From NCBI RefSeq assembly GCF_902506145.1, contig NZ_LR733520.1, forward strand, positions 2,815,044 through 2,879,043: a stretch of 64,000 nucleotides of DNA. The letters run 5' to 3'. The notes under the pieces are model-generated. The model did not search any database and was not told where the DNA came from. It saw only the letters and a list, made by a program, of their open reading frames with translations. The DNA is from Burkholderia sp. 8Y. Lineage in GTDB: Bacteria > Pseudomonadota > Gammaproteobacteria > Burkholderiales > Burkholderiaceae. The position numbers and the translations under genes are program-made. This document shows positions 43,707 to 51,852 of this stretch, piece by piece. The stretch's first letter is position 1, and every line of letters begins with the position of its first letter.

Positions 43707-44765
43707 TTACTTCACCAGGCAGGCGTTCAGGCCGTCGGTGATCAGATCCTTCGGCAGCTCGATACCGATGAACACCATCTTGCTGTTCTTCTTCTCGATC
43801 GGCATCCACTTCGCGGCGAGATCGCTGCCCATCATCTGATGGACGCCCTGAAAGACGACCTTGCGATCGACGCCCTTCATATACAGCACGCCCTTGTAGC
43901 GCAAGAGCCGCTCGCCGTAAATCTGCAAGATGCCGCCGAGGAAGTCTTCGAGACGGTTCGGGTCGAACGGCTTGTCGCTGCGATACACGAAGGACTTGAT
44001 CTTGTCGTCGTGGTGCGCGTGATGATGGTGATGATGGTGCTCGTGATCGTGGCCGCACGTGGCATGGTCGTGATCGTCGTCATGCGCGTGTGCGTGATCG
44101 TGGTCGTGGTCGTCTTCCGCGAGAAAGTCCGGGTCGATTTCCAGCTTCGAATTCAGATTGAAGCCGCGCAGATCGAAGATTTCCTTGATGTCCGCATCGC
44201 CGAAGTTGACGACCTTGATCGCGGCGCGCGGGTTCATGTGCACCAGCCGATGCTTCAGTGCTTCGAGCGCCTCCGCGTCGACGAGATCGGATTTCGTGAT
44301 GAACAGGCGGTCCGCGAAACCCACTTGCCGCTGCACCACCTCGTGCTGATCGAGCTGCGCGTTCGCGTGCTTCGCGTCGACGAGCGTGATGATCGCGTCG
44401 AGCAGGAATTCGTCGGCGACCGTGTTATCCATGAAGAACGTCTGCGCGACCGGACCGGGATTCGCGAGACCCGTGGTTTCGATCACCACGCGGTCGAAAT
44501 CGAGCGTGCCCGCCTTTTTGCGATTGGCGAGGTCTTCGAGGGCGCGCGCCAGATCGCCGCGAATCGTGCAGCAGATGCAGCCGTTGCTCATCTGGATGAT
44601 CTGCTCGTTCGTTTCCTGCACGAGAATTTCGTTGTCGATGTTCTCTTCGCCGAACTCGTTTTCGATCACGGCGATCTTCATGCCGTGCTTTTCATTCAAG
44701 ATGCGCTTGAGCAGCGTGGTTTTGCCGCTGCCCAGAAAGCCGGTCAGGATGGTTACGGGAATCAT
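43707..44765 (-). CDS. G3E (CobW/YjiA-like) GTPase with His-rich linker
   Basis: A 352-aa metallochaperone-type GTPase. Walker A GFLGSGKTTLL, switch segment VIENEFGEENIDNEIL, the metal-binding NGCICC motif, ETTG..NPGP, and the base-recognition motif written TKSD. A histidine/aspartate-rich linker (about 215-255, including HEHHHHHHHAHHD) leads to the CobW C domain. It probably handles zinc, or delivers cobalt or nickel. Unlike the paralogue at 18329-19558 it keeps all motifs. It has its own terminator. Confidence 0.93.
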   Translation of the reverse strand: MIPVTILTGFLGSGKTTLLKRILNEKHGMKIAVIENEFGEENIDNEILVQETNEQIIQMSNGCICCTIRGDLARALEDLANRKKAGTLDFDRVVIETTGLANPGPVAQTFFMDNTVADEFLLDAIITLVDAKHANAQLDQHEVVQRQVGFADRLFITKSDLVDAEALEALKHRLVHMNPRAAIKVVNFGDADIKEIFDLRGFNLNSKLEIDPDFLAEDDHDHDHAHAHDDDHDHATCGHDHEHHHHHHHAHHDDKIKSFVYRSDKPFDPNRLEDFLGGILQIYGERLLRYKGVLYMKGVDRKVVFQGVHQMMGSDLAAKWMPIEKKNSKMVFIGIELPKDLITDGLNACLVK

Positions 44766-44897
44766 GGTGTCGCCTGTTTCCTTGTCAGTGTTCGGAGTCG
44801 CGCGGCCGGTCGGTGGCGCACTGAATCGGTTATTGAAACATATTCGCCGGACAGGCGCTTCGCGCCGCGTGACCTTGCCGCAGCCAGATAGGGCCGC

Positions 44898-46097
44898 TTA
44901 CGCGATTTGCAACAGCAGGCCCTTCAGGTACTCGCCTTCGGGAAACGCCGTGAGCAGCGGATGATCGACGCCCGCGCCGAGCCGCTTCAGGATGCGTGCA
45001 TCCACGCGCGCATCCGCCGCCGCGCCCGCGACGATCTTCTGAAAGAGGTCCGCATCGATCGCGCCCGAGCACGAGTACGTGAACAGCAGCCCGCCCGGGC
45101 GCAGCAGCTTGAAGCCGCTCAGATTGATGTCCTTGTACGCACGCGCGGCGCGGTCCACGGTTTCGCGCGACGGCGCGAACTTCGGCGGATCGAGCACGAT
45201 CAGGTCGAAACGCTCGCCTTCGTCGACCAGACGGCGCAGCGTCTTGAACGCGTCGGCGTCGAGCCATTCGGCTCGTTCGGCGTCGAAGCCGTTGGCCTTG
45301 ACGTTCTCCCGCGCGAGCGCGAGCGCCTCGCCGGACGAATCCACCGACACCACGCGCGTGGCGCCGCCCTTCAACGCCGCGAGCGAGAAGCCGCCCGTGT
45401 AGCAGAAGCAGTTCAGCACGTCGCGGCCTTGCGCGTTCTGCTGCACGAGCACGCGGTTGTCGCGCTGATCCACGTAGAAGCCGGTTTTGTGGCCGTGCTT
45501 CACGTCGACGTGATAGCGCACGCCGCATTCGTTCGTGATGAGCGTGTCCGGCGGCGGATCGCCCGCGAGCACGCCGGTCGTCTGTTCGAGCCCTTCCTTC
45601 TGGCGGATCGACACGTCGGAGCGTTCGTAGACGTTCGGGCAGCCGGTCGCGGCGATCAGCGCATCGACGATGGCTGCCTTCCACGTTTCGACGCCCGTCG
45701 CCATGAACTGACAGACGAGCTGCGCGTGCGACCCTTGATCGGCGATGTAGTAATCGACGATGAGGCCCGGCAAGCCGTCCGCTTCGCCGAAGACGAGGCG
45801 CGTCGCGCCGGTGTCGCGCACCATCGTCTGCCGATGCGCGACCGCCCGCTGCACACGGCGCTTGAAGAACGCGTGATCGACGGGCTCGGCTTCGTCGAAC
45901 GTCCACACGCGGGCGCGAATCTGCGAATGCGGACTGTACGACGCGCGAGCGAGGAAGCGGCCGTCGGCGGCGCGCACGGCGACGGTCGCGCCGGGCGCGG
46001 GATTGCCGTCGATGCGCGCGATGGCGTTCGCGTAAATCCACGGATGGCGGCGAACGAGCGACTTGTCCTTCGCCGGTTTGAGCGTGATGGTGTTCAT
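44898..46097 (-). CDS. rlmI: Class I SAM-dependent rRNA cytosine methyltransferase (RlmI-like)
   Basis: A 399-aa protein similar to the 23S rRNA m5C1962 methyltransferase. N-terminal PUA domain (1-80, VRRHPWIYANAIARIDG), a central EEHEY-like domain, and a Rossmann methyltransferase with LNCFCYTGGFSLAALKGGA, VDSSGEAL and DPPKFAPS. The end FPEGEYLKGLLLQIA is typical. 36 bp downstream of xerC on the same strand. Confidence 0.92.
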   Translation of the reverse strand: MNTITLKPAKDKSLVRRHPWIYANAIARIDGNPAPGATVAVRAADGRFLARASYSPHSQIRARVWTFDEAEPVDHAFFKRRVQRAVAHRQTMVRDTGATRLVFGEADGLPGLIVDYYIADQGSHAQLVCQFMATGVETWKAAIVDALIAATGCPNVYERSDVSIRQKEGLEQTTGVLAGDPPPDTLITNECGVRYHVDVKHGHKTGFYVDQRDNRVLVQQNAQGRDVLNCFCYTGGFSLAALKGGATRVVSVDSSGEALALARENVKANGFDAERAEWLDADAFKTLRRLVDEGERFDLIVLDPPKFAPSRETVDRAARAYKDINLSGFKLLRPGGLLFTYSCSGAIDADLFQKIVAGAAADARVDARILKRLGAGVDHPLLTAFPEGEYLKGLLLQIA

Positions 46098-46133
46098 TGC
46101 GATGAGGAAAGCAGCGCGCGCGGCGCCGCGGTG

Positions 46134-47057
46134 TTAGTCGCGCTTCTTCGCGCGCGGATGCGCCGAGTCGTAGACGCGAGCAAGATGCTGAAAGTCCAGC
46201 GATGTGTAGATCTGCGTCGCAGTGATGCTCGCATGGCCGAGCAGTTCCTGCACCGCGCGCAGGTCGCCGCTCGACTGCAAAACGTGCGTGGCGAATGAAT
46301 GCCGCAGCACGTGCGGATGCACGTTCGCGGGAATGCCGGCGAGCAGCGCCATGCGTTTGACACGCTCGCGCACCACGCCCGGCGACATGCGATTCCCGCG
46401 CACGGAAAGAAAAAGCGCGTGCGGGTCGAGCTTCACGAATTCGCCGCGCACGTCGATCCACGCGCGCAGCGCATCGATCGCCTTGCTGCCGACCGGCACC
46501 TTGCGCATGCGCTTGCCTTTGCCGAGCACGGTGACTTCGGCGGCGGCGAGATCGAGCCAGCCGGCGGATTCATGTTCGATCGTATCGACGTGGCGGACAT
46601 CCAGCCCGACGAGTTCCGAAAGCCGCAGCCCCGACGAATAGAACAGTTCGAGCATGGCGTGGTCACGCAGCGACTCCGTGGTGTCGGCGCGCGGCGCGTC
46701 CATCAGGGCCATTGCGTCGTCGACGGAAAGCGCCTTCGGAAGCGTCTTTTCGCGCTTCGGCGCGCGCACCGTCGCGACTGGATTGGCGGCCATCTCGACG
46801 CGTTCGGCGAGCCAGCGATAAAACGCGCGCCACGCCGACAGCCGATGCGCGATGGAGCGCGGCGACAGTCCCGCCGAGTGGGCGCGCACGACCGCGCCGC
46901 GCATGTCGGCGGCCGTCAGCGTTTCCAGCGCGCGGCCCTTGGCGAGCGCGCGCAGTTCGCCTAGTTCGTACGTGTAGCCGCGCAGCGTGTGTTCCGACAG
47001 ACGCCGCTCGTGTTCGAGCATCGCGAGATAAGCGGCGATGTGATCGGCGGGCTGCAC
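46134..47057 (-). CDS. xerC: Tyrosine recombinase XerC
   Basis: A 307-aa recombinase acting with XerD at dif to resolve chromosome dimers. N-terminal SAM-like core-binding domain (1-90), catalytic domain with R145 (SSGLRLSELVGLDVRHVD), K180 (GKGKRMRKVP), HPHVLRHSFATH (H249, R252), H275 (LLGHASI) and nucleophile Y284 (QIYTSLDF). I use GTG 47057. Homologues as I recall them begin a few residues earlier, which would need a CTG at 47072 overlapping the DUF484 stop. Operon order: dapF, DUF484, xerC, rlmI. Confidence 0.94.
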   Translation of the reverse strand: MQPADHIAAYLAMLEHERRLSEHTLRGYTYELGELRALAKGRALETLTAADMRGAVVRAHSAGLSPRSIAHRLSAWRAFYRWLAERVEMAANPVATVRAPKREKTLPKALSVDDAMALMDAPRADTTESLRDHAMLELFYSSGLRLSELVGLDVRHVDTIEHESAGWLDLAAAEVTVLGKGKRMRKVPVGSKAIDALRAWIDVRGEFVKLDPHALFLSVRGNRMSPGVVRERVKRMALLAGIPANVHPHVLRHSFATHVLQSSGDLRAVQELLGHASITATQIYTSLDFQHLARVYDSAHPRAKKRD

Positions 47058-47068
47058 GTTGGCGTCGC

Positions 47069-47791
47069 TCAGTTCGGCAGCAGGCGGCTCAGCGCCGCGC
47101 TCGCCAGCACGCCGATCTGCGCGAGGAAATCCGTCGCCATGCCGTCGTGGAAGCGCCGCGCGTCGGGCGAGCCCATTACGAGCAGGCCGAACGCGGGCGC
47201 ATCCGGGCCGGCTTGCGGATCGCGCAGCGCGACGAGCGCAATCGACTGGATGCCGCTGTCGCCGGACGCGGCCTCGGCCGAGCCGCCGATCGCGGAAGCC
47301 GACGCCGAATTCGCCACGCCGAGCCACTGCGCCGCCGCGAAGCCGCTGTTCGCGCCGCAATACGGCGCGTCGAGACTGCCCGCGAAAATGCGTACTTCCT
47401 CGCCGACGTGACGCGCGAAGTCGGCCTGGCGATACGCTTCATCGACATCCCACATGCGCAGCGCGGCGTGCGGCACGTCGAAGACTTCGCACAGCCCTTT
47501 GCTGATCGTCGGCGGCAGCGCGTAGGGGTCGCGCTGGCCGGTCACGCGCACGGTCCAGCGGTTGAATTTCGTGGCGATGCTGTCGTTTTCGTGACCGTAG
47601 CGCAGCAGTTCGGCGAGCCGCCGTTCGAGCTGCTTGTTCTTGTCGCGCAGCATTTCCATCTGGCGTTCCTGCAACGACACAGCCGACTTGCCGTGCGGAT
47701 TGGATAGCCGGATGGTGCCGAGGAGTTCGGCGTGCTCGACGAAGAAATCGGGGTTGTCGAGCAGATAGTCGGCGACTTCGCGTGGATTCAT
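47069..47791 (-). CDS. DUF484 family protein (GAF-like)
   Basis: A 240-aa cytoplasmic protein. N-terminal helical REVADYLLDNPDFFVEHAELLG is the DUF484 signature, followed by a coiled coil (SLQERQMEMLRDKNKQLERR) and a GAF-like domain. DUF484 genes sit between dapF and xerC in many proteobacteria. The function is unknown; the association with xerC is conserved. Confidence 0.92.
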   Translation of the reverse strand: MNPREVADYLLDNPDFFVEHAELLGTIRLSNPHGKSAVSLQERQMEMLRDKNKQLERRLAELLRYGHENDSIATKFNRWTVRVTGQRDPYALPPTISKGLCEVFDVPHAALRMWDVDEAYRQADFARHVGEEVRIFAGSLDAPYCGANSGFAAAQWLGVANSASASAIGGSAEAASGDSGIQSIALVALRDPQAGPDAPAFGLLVMGSPDARRFHDGMATDFLAQIGVLASAALSRLLPN

Positions 47792-47824
47792 GTTTGCCTG
47801 ATACGTTTGAATGCGTGGCCCGAG

Positions 47825-48697
47825 TCAGCCAATGTCCGATAGCTCGATCTCGCCTTCGAAGACCGTGGCGGCGGGCCCGGCCATGAAGAGCGCGGCGGAT
47901 TCGTCGCGCGTGCCGTCCCAGCTAATGGTGAGCGTGCCGCCGTGCGTCTCGACGCGCACGGGCGAATCCACCAAGCCGCGCCGGATGCCCGCGGCCACCG
48001 CCGCGCACGCGCCCGTGCCGCACGCGAGCGTTTCGCCCGCGCCTCGCTCGTAGACGCGCAGCTTGATCGAATGACGGTCGACGATCTGCATGAAGCCCGC
48101 GTTGACGCGCTCCGGAAAGCGCGCATGGCGCTCGATGAGCGGCCCTTCGGCGAGCACCGGATGCGCCTCCACGTCGTCGACGACCTGCACCGCGTGCGGA
48201 TTGCCCATCGACACGACGGACACCCAGCGCGCCGGCCCGCCGATATCGAGCGGCCAGATCGTGTCGTTGCCCTCGCGGCGGCCTTCCAGACCGCTGGCGT
48301 CGAACGGCACGCGCGGCGGATCGAACACGGGCGCGCCCATGTCGACGGTCACTTCGCCGTTGTCCTGCATCGTCAGCGTGATGACGCCTTTTTGCACCTG
48401 CACGCGCACCGTCGACGCAGCAGTCAGCCCGCGATCGCGCACGAACTTCACGAAACAGCGCGCGCCGTTGCCACAATGCTCGACTTCGCCGCCATCGCAA
48501 TTGAAGATGCGATATTTGAAATCGACGCCATCGACGGTGGGCTTTTCGACCAGCAGCAGTTGATCCGCGCCCACGCCGAAATGACGGTCGGCGAGCGCGC
48601 GAACCTGCGCGGCGCTTAGGTTGAGCGCCTGCGTGTAGCCGTCGAGCACGACGAAGTCGTTGCCCGCGCCCTGCATCTTGGTGAACTTGAGTTTCAT
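47825..48697 (-). CDS. dapF: Diaminopimelate epimerase
   Basis: A 290-aa enzyme converting LL- to meso-diaminopimelate for lysine and peptidoglycan synthesis. Two-base catalytic Cys pair: C75 in HCGNGARC and C226 in ACGTGAC. N terminus KFTKMQGAGNDFVVLDG is diagnostic. The start ATG 48697 follows the family; the longer frame upstream is spurious. Confidence 0.97.
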   Translation of the reverse strand: MKLKFTKMQGAGNDFVVLDGYTQALNLSAAQVRALADRHFGVGADQLLLVEKPTVDGVDFKYRIFNCDGGEVEHCGNGARCFVKFVRDRGLTAASTVRVQVQKGVITLTMQDNGEVTVDMGAPVFDPPRVPFDASGLEGRREGNDTIWPLDIGGPARWVSVVSMGNPHAVQVVDDVEAHPVLAEGPLIERHARFPERVNAGFMQIVDRHSIKLRVYERGAGETLACGTGACAAVAAGIRRGLVDSPVRVETHGGTLTISWDGTRDESAALFMAGPAATVFEGEIELSDIG

Positions 48698-48747
48698 GGC
48701 CGCTATTGTATGTGAGCCTCGGTGCGGCGTTTCGCGCCGCTCGCGGC

Positions 48748-49632
48748 TCAATAAAAACCTGGCTCGCCCGGCGGCCGCGTCTTGAAGCGTTTGTGGACCC
48801 AGTAATACTGCTCGGGCATGCGCGGAATCTGCTCTTCGAGAAAGGCGTTCATGCGGCGGGCGTCGGCTTCGTCGTCGCCGGTCGGATAGTTCTGCCACGG
48901 CTCGAAAATCTTCAGCCGATAACCCTTGTAGTTCGGCAGCACTTCGCCGATGAATGGCACCACTTGCGCCTTGCCCGTCTTCGCCAGCCGGCCGACGGCG
49001 GTAAGCGTGCAAGTCGGAATGCCGAAAAACGGCACGAAGGTGGAGTTGCGCATACCGTAATCCATGTCAGCGCCGAGCATGACGGGTTTGCGGTCGCGCA
49101 GCCAGCGCAGCACGATGCGCGCGCTGTCCGCCCGGCTCGCCATGTCTGCGCCGAAACGGCCGCGCTGCGTCTTCGCGATTTCCTCGACTTGCGGATTCGA
49201 AAACGGTTGATACAGCGATCCGCATCGCCGGTGCAGCGAGTAGTTCAGGAAGATCGATCCCGCCTCGATGCCGACGAAGTGAAGGCCGAGAAAGAGCGTG
49301 GGCGGCAGATCGGGGTCGGTGAGATCGACGGCGCTGTCCACTTCGATCAGCTTTTCCAGCTTCTTCGCCGATCCGAACCACTGCACGCTTCGCTCCACAT
49401 AACTGCGGATGGCGTGCCGGAAATGCCTCTGCGCGACTTCCTCGCGGCGCTCGGGCGGCCATTCGGGAAAGCAGAGCTTGAGATTCGTATGCACGATGCG
49501 CTTACGGCGGCTCGGAATCTGATAAAGCAGCCAGCCGAGGCCATCGCCGAAACGCGCGGTAATGCCGTAAGGAATAATCGCGAGAAACTTCAGAAAGCCG
49601 ATGGCGAGCGTGACGCCGATGCGCCCTAACAT
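48748..49632 (-). CDS. Lipid A biosynthesis acyltransferase (LpxL/HtrB family)
   Basis: A 294-aa inner-membrane acyltransferase. N-terminal transmembrane helix (about 5-25), active-site HX4E motif HFVGIE (H118, E123), then MDYGMRNSTFVPFFG and the end YYWVHKRFKTRPPGEPGFY. It adds a secondary acyl chain to Kdo2-lipid A; which of the LpxL or LpxM roles it plays is not clear. It is first in a minus-strand block leading to dapF and divergent from metK. Confidence 0.93.
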   Translation of the reverse strand: MLGRIGVTLAIGFLKFLAIIPYGITARFGDGLGWLLYQIPSRRKRIVHTNLKLCFPEWPPERREEVAQRHFRHAIRSYVERSVQWFGSAKKLEKLIEVDSAVDLTDPDLPPTLFLGLHFVGIEAGSIFLNYSLHRRCGSLYQPFSNPQVEEIAKTQRGRFGADMASRADSARIVLRWLRDRKPVMLGADMDYGMRNSTFVPFFGIPTCTLTAVGRLAKTGKAQVVPFIGEVLPNYKGYRLKIFEPWQNYPTGDDEADARRMNAFLEEQIPRMPEQYYWVHKRFKTRPPGEPGFY

Positions 49633-49710
49633 GAGGTGCTCCCGCGAACATACGGGCGGCCGCTGCGAGCGGAAGATAAGCGCGGGACGAATGACAGCAA
49701 GCGTTCGACT

Positions 49711-49738
49711 CTGAAATAACACGGGAAACCGGTATAAT
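49711..49738 (+). promoter_or_regulatory. Candidate sigma-70 promoter of metK
   Basis: CTGAAA (49711-49716, 4/6), spacer 16, perfect TATAAT (49733-49738). The predicted start at about 49745 leaves a leader of ~173 nt before metK. Confidence 0.65.
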
Positions 49739-49741
49739 AAG

Positions 49742-49917
49742 ACCTTCGCCGAGTTAATGGACAACTTGCGGGGCGAAGCCGGCCTTAAGCCCGATGCGTG
49801 CATCACGTGCATCGGGGTTCTGGACGGAGAAAGGACATCCGCTAAAGCGTCGCCGCTTCAGACTCCAAACGAAGTCGGCTACGTGAATCTCAACCGTACT
49901 CAATTGGAGTCTGAAGC
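49742..49917 (+). promoter_or_regulatory. Structured metK 5' leader, putative translational riboswitch
   Basis: About 175 nt with nested inverted repeats. P1: CTTCGCC (49744-49750) with GGCGAAG (49772-49778), enclosing AGTT/AACT. P2: CCCGATGC (49790-49797) with GCATCGGG (49809-49816), loop 11 nt. P3: AAGCG (49845-49849)/CGCTT (49854-49858) with a 4-nt loop, extendable with CT/AG around one mismatch. P4: GCTTCAGACTCCAA (49855-49868) with TTGGAGTCTGAAGC (49904-49917), a perfect 14-bp stem whose right arm contains the GGAG ribosome site and touches the GTG start. P3 and P4 share 49854-49861, so they are mutually exclusive. metK product SAM is the obvious ligand candidate; the known class, if any, was not recognised. 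Confidence 0.65.
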
Positions 49918-51105
49918 GTGTCGAACGACTACCTGTTTACCTCCGAATCCGTTTCCGAAGGCCACCCGGACAAGGTTGCCGACCAAATCTCCGACGCTAT
50001 CCTCGACGCCATCCTGTCGCAGGACAAATACTCGCGCGTCGCAGCGGAAACCCTCTGCAATACCGGTCTCGTCGTCCTCGCGGGCGAAATCACGACCACC
50101 GCGAATGTCGATTACATCCAGATCGCGCGGGACACCATCAAGCGCATCGGTTACGACAACACGGACTACGGCATCGACTATCGCGGCTGCGCGGTGCTCG
50201 TCGCGTATGACAAGCAATCGCCGGATATCGCGCAAGGCGTGAACAAGGCGCACGACGACAATCTCGATCAAGGCGCGGGCGATCAGGGCCTCATGTTCGG
50301 TTACGCGTGCGACGAAACGCCCGAGTTGATGCCGCTGCCCATCCACCTGTCGCACCGTCTCGTCGAGCGTCAGGCGAACCTGCGCCGCGACGGCCGTCTG
50401 CCGTGGCTGCGTCCGGACGCGAAGTCGCAAGTCACCGTGCGCTACGTGGACGGCAAGCCGCACTCCATCGACACCGTCGTGCTTTCGACGCAGCACGCGC
50501 CGGACATCGACTTGCCGCAACTGCGCGAAGCCGTGATCGAAGAAGTCATCAAGCCGACGCTGCCGAAGGAACTCATCAAGGGCGACATCAAGTTCCTGGT
50601 GAACCCGACGGGCCGGTTCGTGATCGGCGGTCCGCAAGGCGATTGCGGTCTGACGGGCCGCAAGATCATCGTCGATACGTACGGCGGCGCGGCTCCGCAC
50701 GGCGGCGGCGCGTTTTCGGGCAAGGATCCGTCGAAGGTGGACCGCTCGGCGGCGTACGCGGGCCGTTACGTCGCGAAGAACGTGGTCGCGGCCGGCCTGG
50801 CATCGCGCTGCCTGATTCAGGTGTCGTATGCCATCGGCGTCGCGCGCCCGACTTCCGTGATGGTGAACACGTTCGGCACGGGCCGTGTGTCGGATGCGGA
50901 AATCACGAACCTCGTGCTCGAACACTTCGATCTGCGTCCGAAGGGCATCATTCAGATGCTGGACCTGCTGCGCCCGATCTACGAAAAGTCGGCGGCGTAC
51001 GGTCACTTCGGCCGTGAAGAGCCGGAATTCTCGTGGGAAGCTGCGGATAAGGCGCTGTTGCTCGCCGAAGCCGCTGGCACGGAACCGGTGGTGCGCGTCG
51101 CGTAA
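49918..51105 (+). CDS. metK: S-adenosylmethionine synthetase
   Basis: A 395-aa enzyme making SAM from methionine and ATP. It has FTSESVSEGHPDKVADQISDA, GAGDQGLMFGYA (the ATP-binding hexapeptide region), GGGAFSGKDPSKVDRSAAY and the final domain with FSWE. The start is GTG, 8 nt after GGAG. The ribosome site is in a long stem, so translation is probably regulated. A strong terminator follows (51128-51161). Confidence 0.98.
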   Translation: MSNDYLFTSESVSEGHPDKVADQISDAILDAILSQDKYSRVAAETLCNTGLVVLAGEITTTANVDYIQIARDTIKRIGYDNTDYGIDYRGCAVLVAYDKQSPDIAQGVNKAHDDNLDQGAGDQGLMFGYACDETPELMPLPIHLSHRLVERQANLRRDGRLPWLRPDAKSQVTVRYVDGKPHSIDTVVLSTQHAPDIDLPQLREAVIEEVIKPTLPKELIKGDIKFLVNPTGRFVIGGPQGDCGLTGRKIIVDTYGGAAPHGGGAFSGKDPSKVDRSAAYAGRYVAKNVVAAGLASRCLIQVSYAIGVARPTSVMVNTFGTGRVSDAEITNLVLEHFDLRPKGIIQMLDLLRPIYEKSAAYGHFGREEPEFSWEAADKALLLAEAAGTEPVVRVA

Positions 51106-51127
51106 GCGTCGGCGCATCGCAAAAGAA

Positions 51128-51161
51128 AAACCGGCAGGCTTCGCGTCTGCCGGTTTTTTTT
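51128..51161 (+). terminator. Terminator of metK
   Basis: Perfect 9-bp stem AACCGGCAG/CTGCCGGTT followed by an 8-nt T-run, 25 bp after the stop. Confidence 0.9.
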
Positions 51162-51187
51162 CGTCCGTTCGCGGCGATAACGCCTTT

Positions 51188-51538
51188 TTAGCGCACGGCG
51201 AACGCGTACCAGCCCGCGCTCGTCGCCGACGTGCGGCGCGGCCGGCGGCTCGTGAGCGCAGCCGCTCGCGGCTTCGGCGACGGCGCGCGCAGTTGCATCG
51301 GACGGCGCAGCAGTGTCCGCAGCGACAAGTCGCGCGAAGCCGCGCGCGCACGGAGATTCAGGAAGAATCCGCGAAACCAGGAGCGGATGCCATCGACGGG
51401 ATGCGTGTCCGTGACGTGCGGCGCGAGCGCCTGCGTGCGGGCGGAATGGTGCCGCAGCGCGCGGATCATGCCGCGCCGTGCGGGCCGCGCGGCGCTGGAT
51501 GCGACGCGTCGAAGGCCCTTAGCGATTCGGTGGTTCAT
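51188..51538 (-). CDS. Possible small basic protein, unknown
   Basis: A 116-codon frame starting MNHRIAKGLRRVASSAARPARR. It is strongly Arg-rich with one hydrophobic/aromatic stretch (RSWFRGFFLNLRAR). Nothing recognised. It may be a real small nucleic-acid- or membrane-associated protein or just a chance frame in GC-rich DNA; the opposite strand is also open here. It ends 27 bp from the metK terminator. Confidence 0.3.
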   Translation of the reverse strand: MNHRIAKGLRRVASSAARPARRGMIRALRHHSARTQALAPHVTDTHPVDGIRSWFRGFFLNLRARAASRDLSLRTLLRRPMQLRAPSPKPRAAALTSRRPRRTSATSAGWYAFAVR

Positions 51539-51852
51539 GTCGGCGATAGGTTCGTCTGCTTGGTGCCAAACTCGACGATAGTCGTCTCGAAAATTGCGTT
51601 CAAGGCTTCGATTCAACCTCGACTGCGAAGTTGCACCGAGCGATGCGGCCAATGTACCGGACGTGCGTGACTGTCGTAAGTCGGCGTTTTCCCTGCCGGA
51701 TCGTGAAGCAGGCGCTTCATACCGCGCCGCGCGGCATAGGCGGCAAGCGCCTTTGCGACACGCGCGACTTACAATGACCGTTTTCGCCCCAATTTCGGGT
51801 ATTGCGCTGGCTGTATGAGGCGATATCGAGACCGCGCCGAGGCTGAACGAAC
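51539..51852. other. Intergenic region upstream of phyH-like gene
   Basis: About 310 bp with no gene supported. It contains the upstream region of the dioxygenase gene and no clear terminator or repeats. Confidence 0.4.

Noticed and set aside
49757..50242. Upstream open frame ATGGACAACTTGCGG... running into metK in another frame
   Set aside because: It traverses all the leader stems and the metK coding region out of frame; composition gives no sign of selection as protein. A leader peptide role was considered but there is no run of Met codons.
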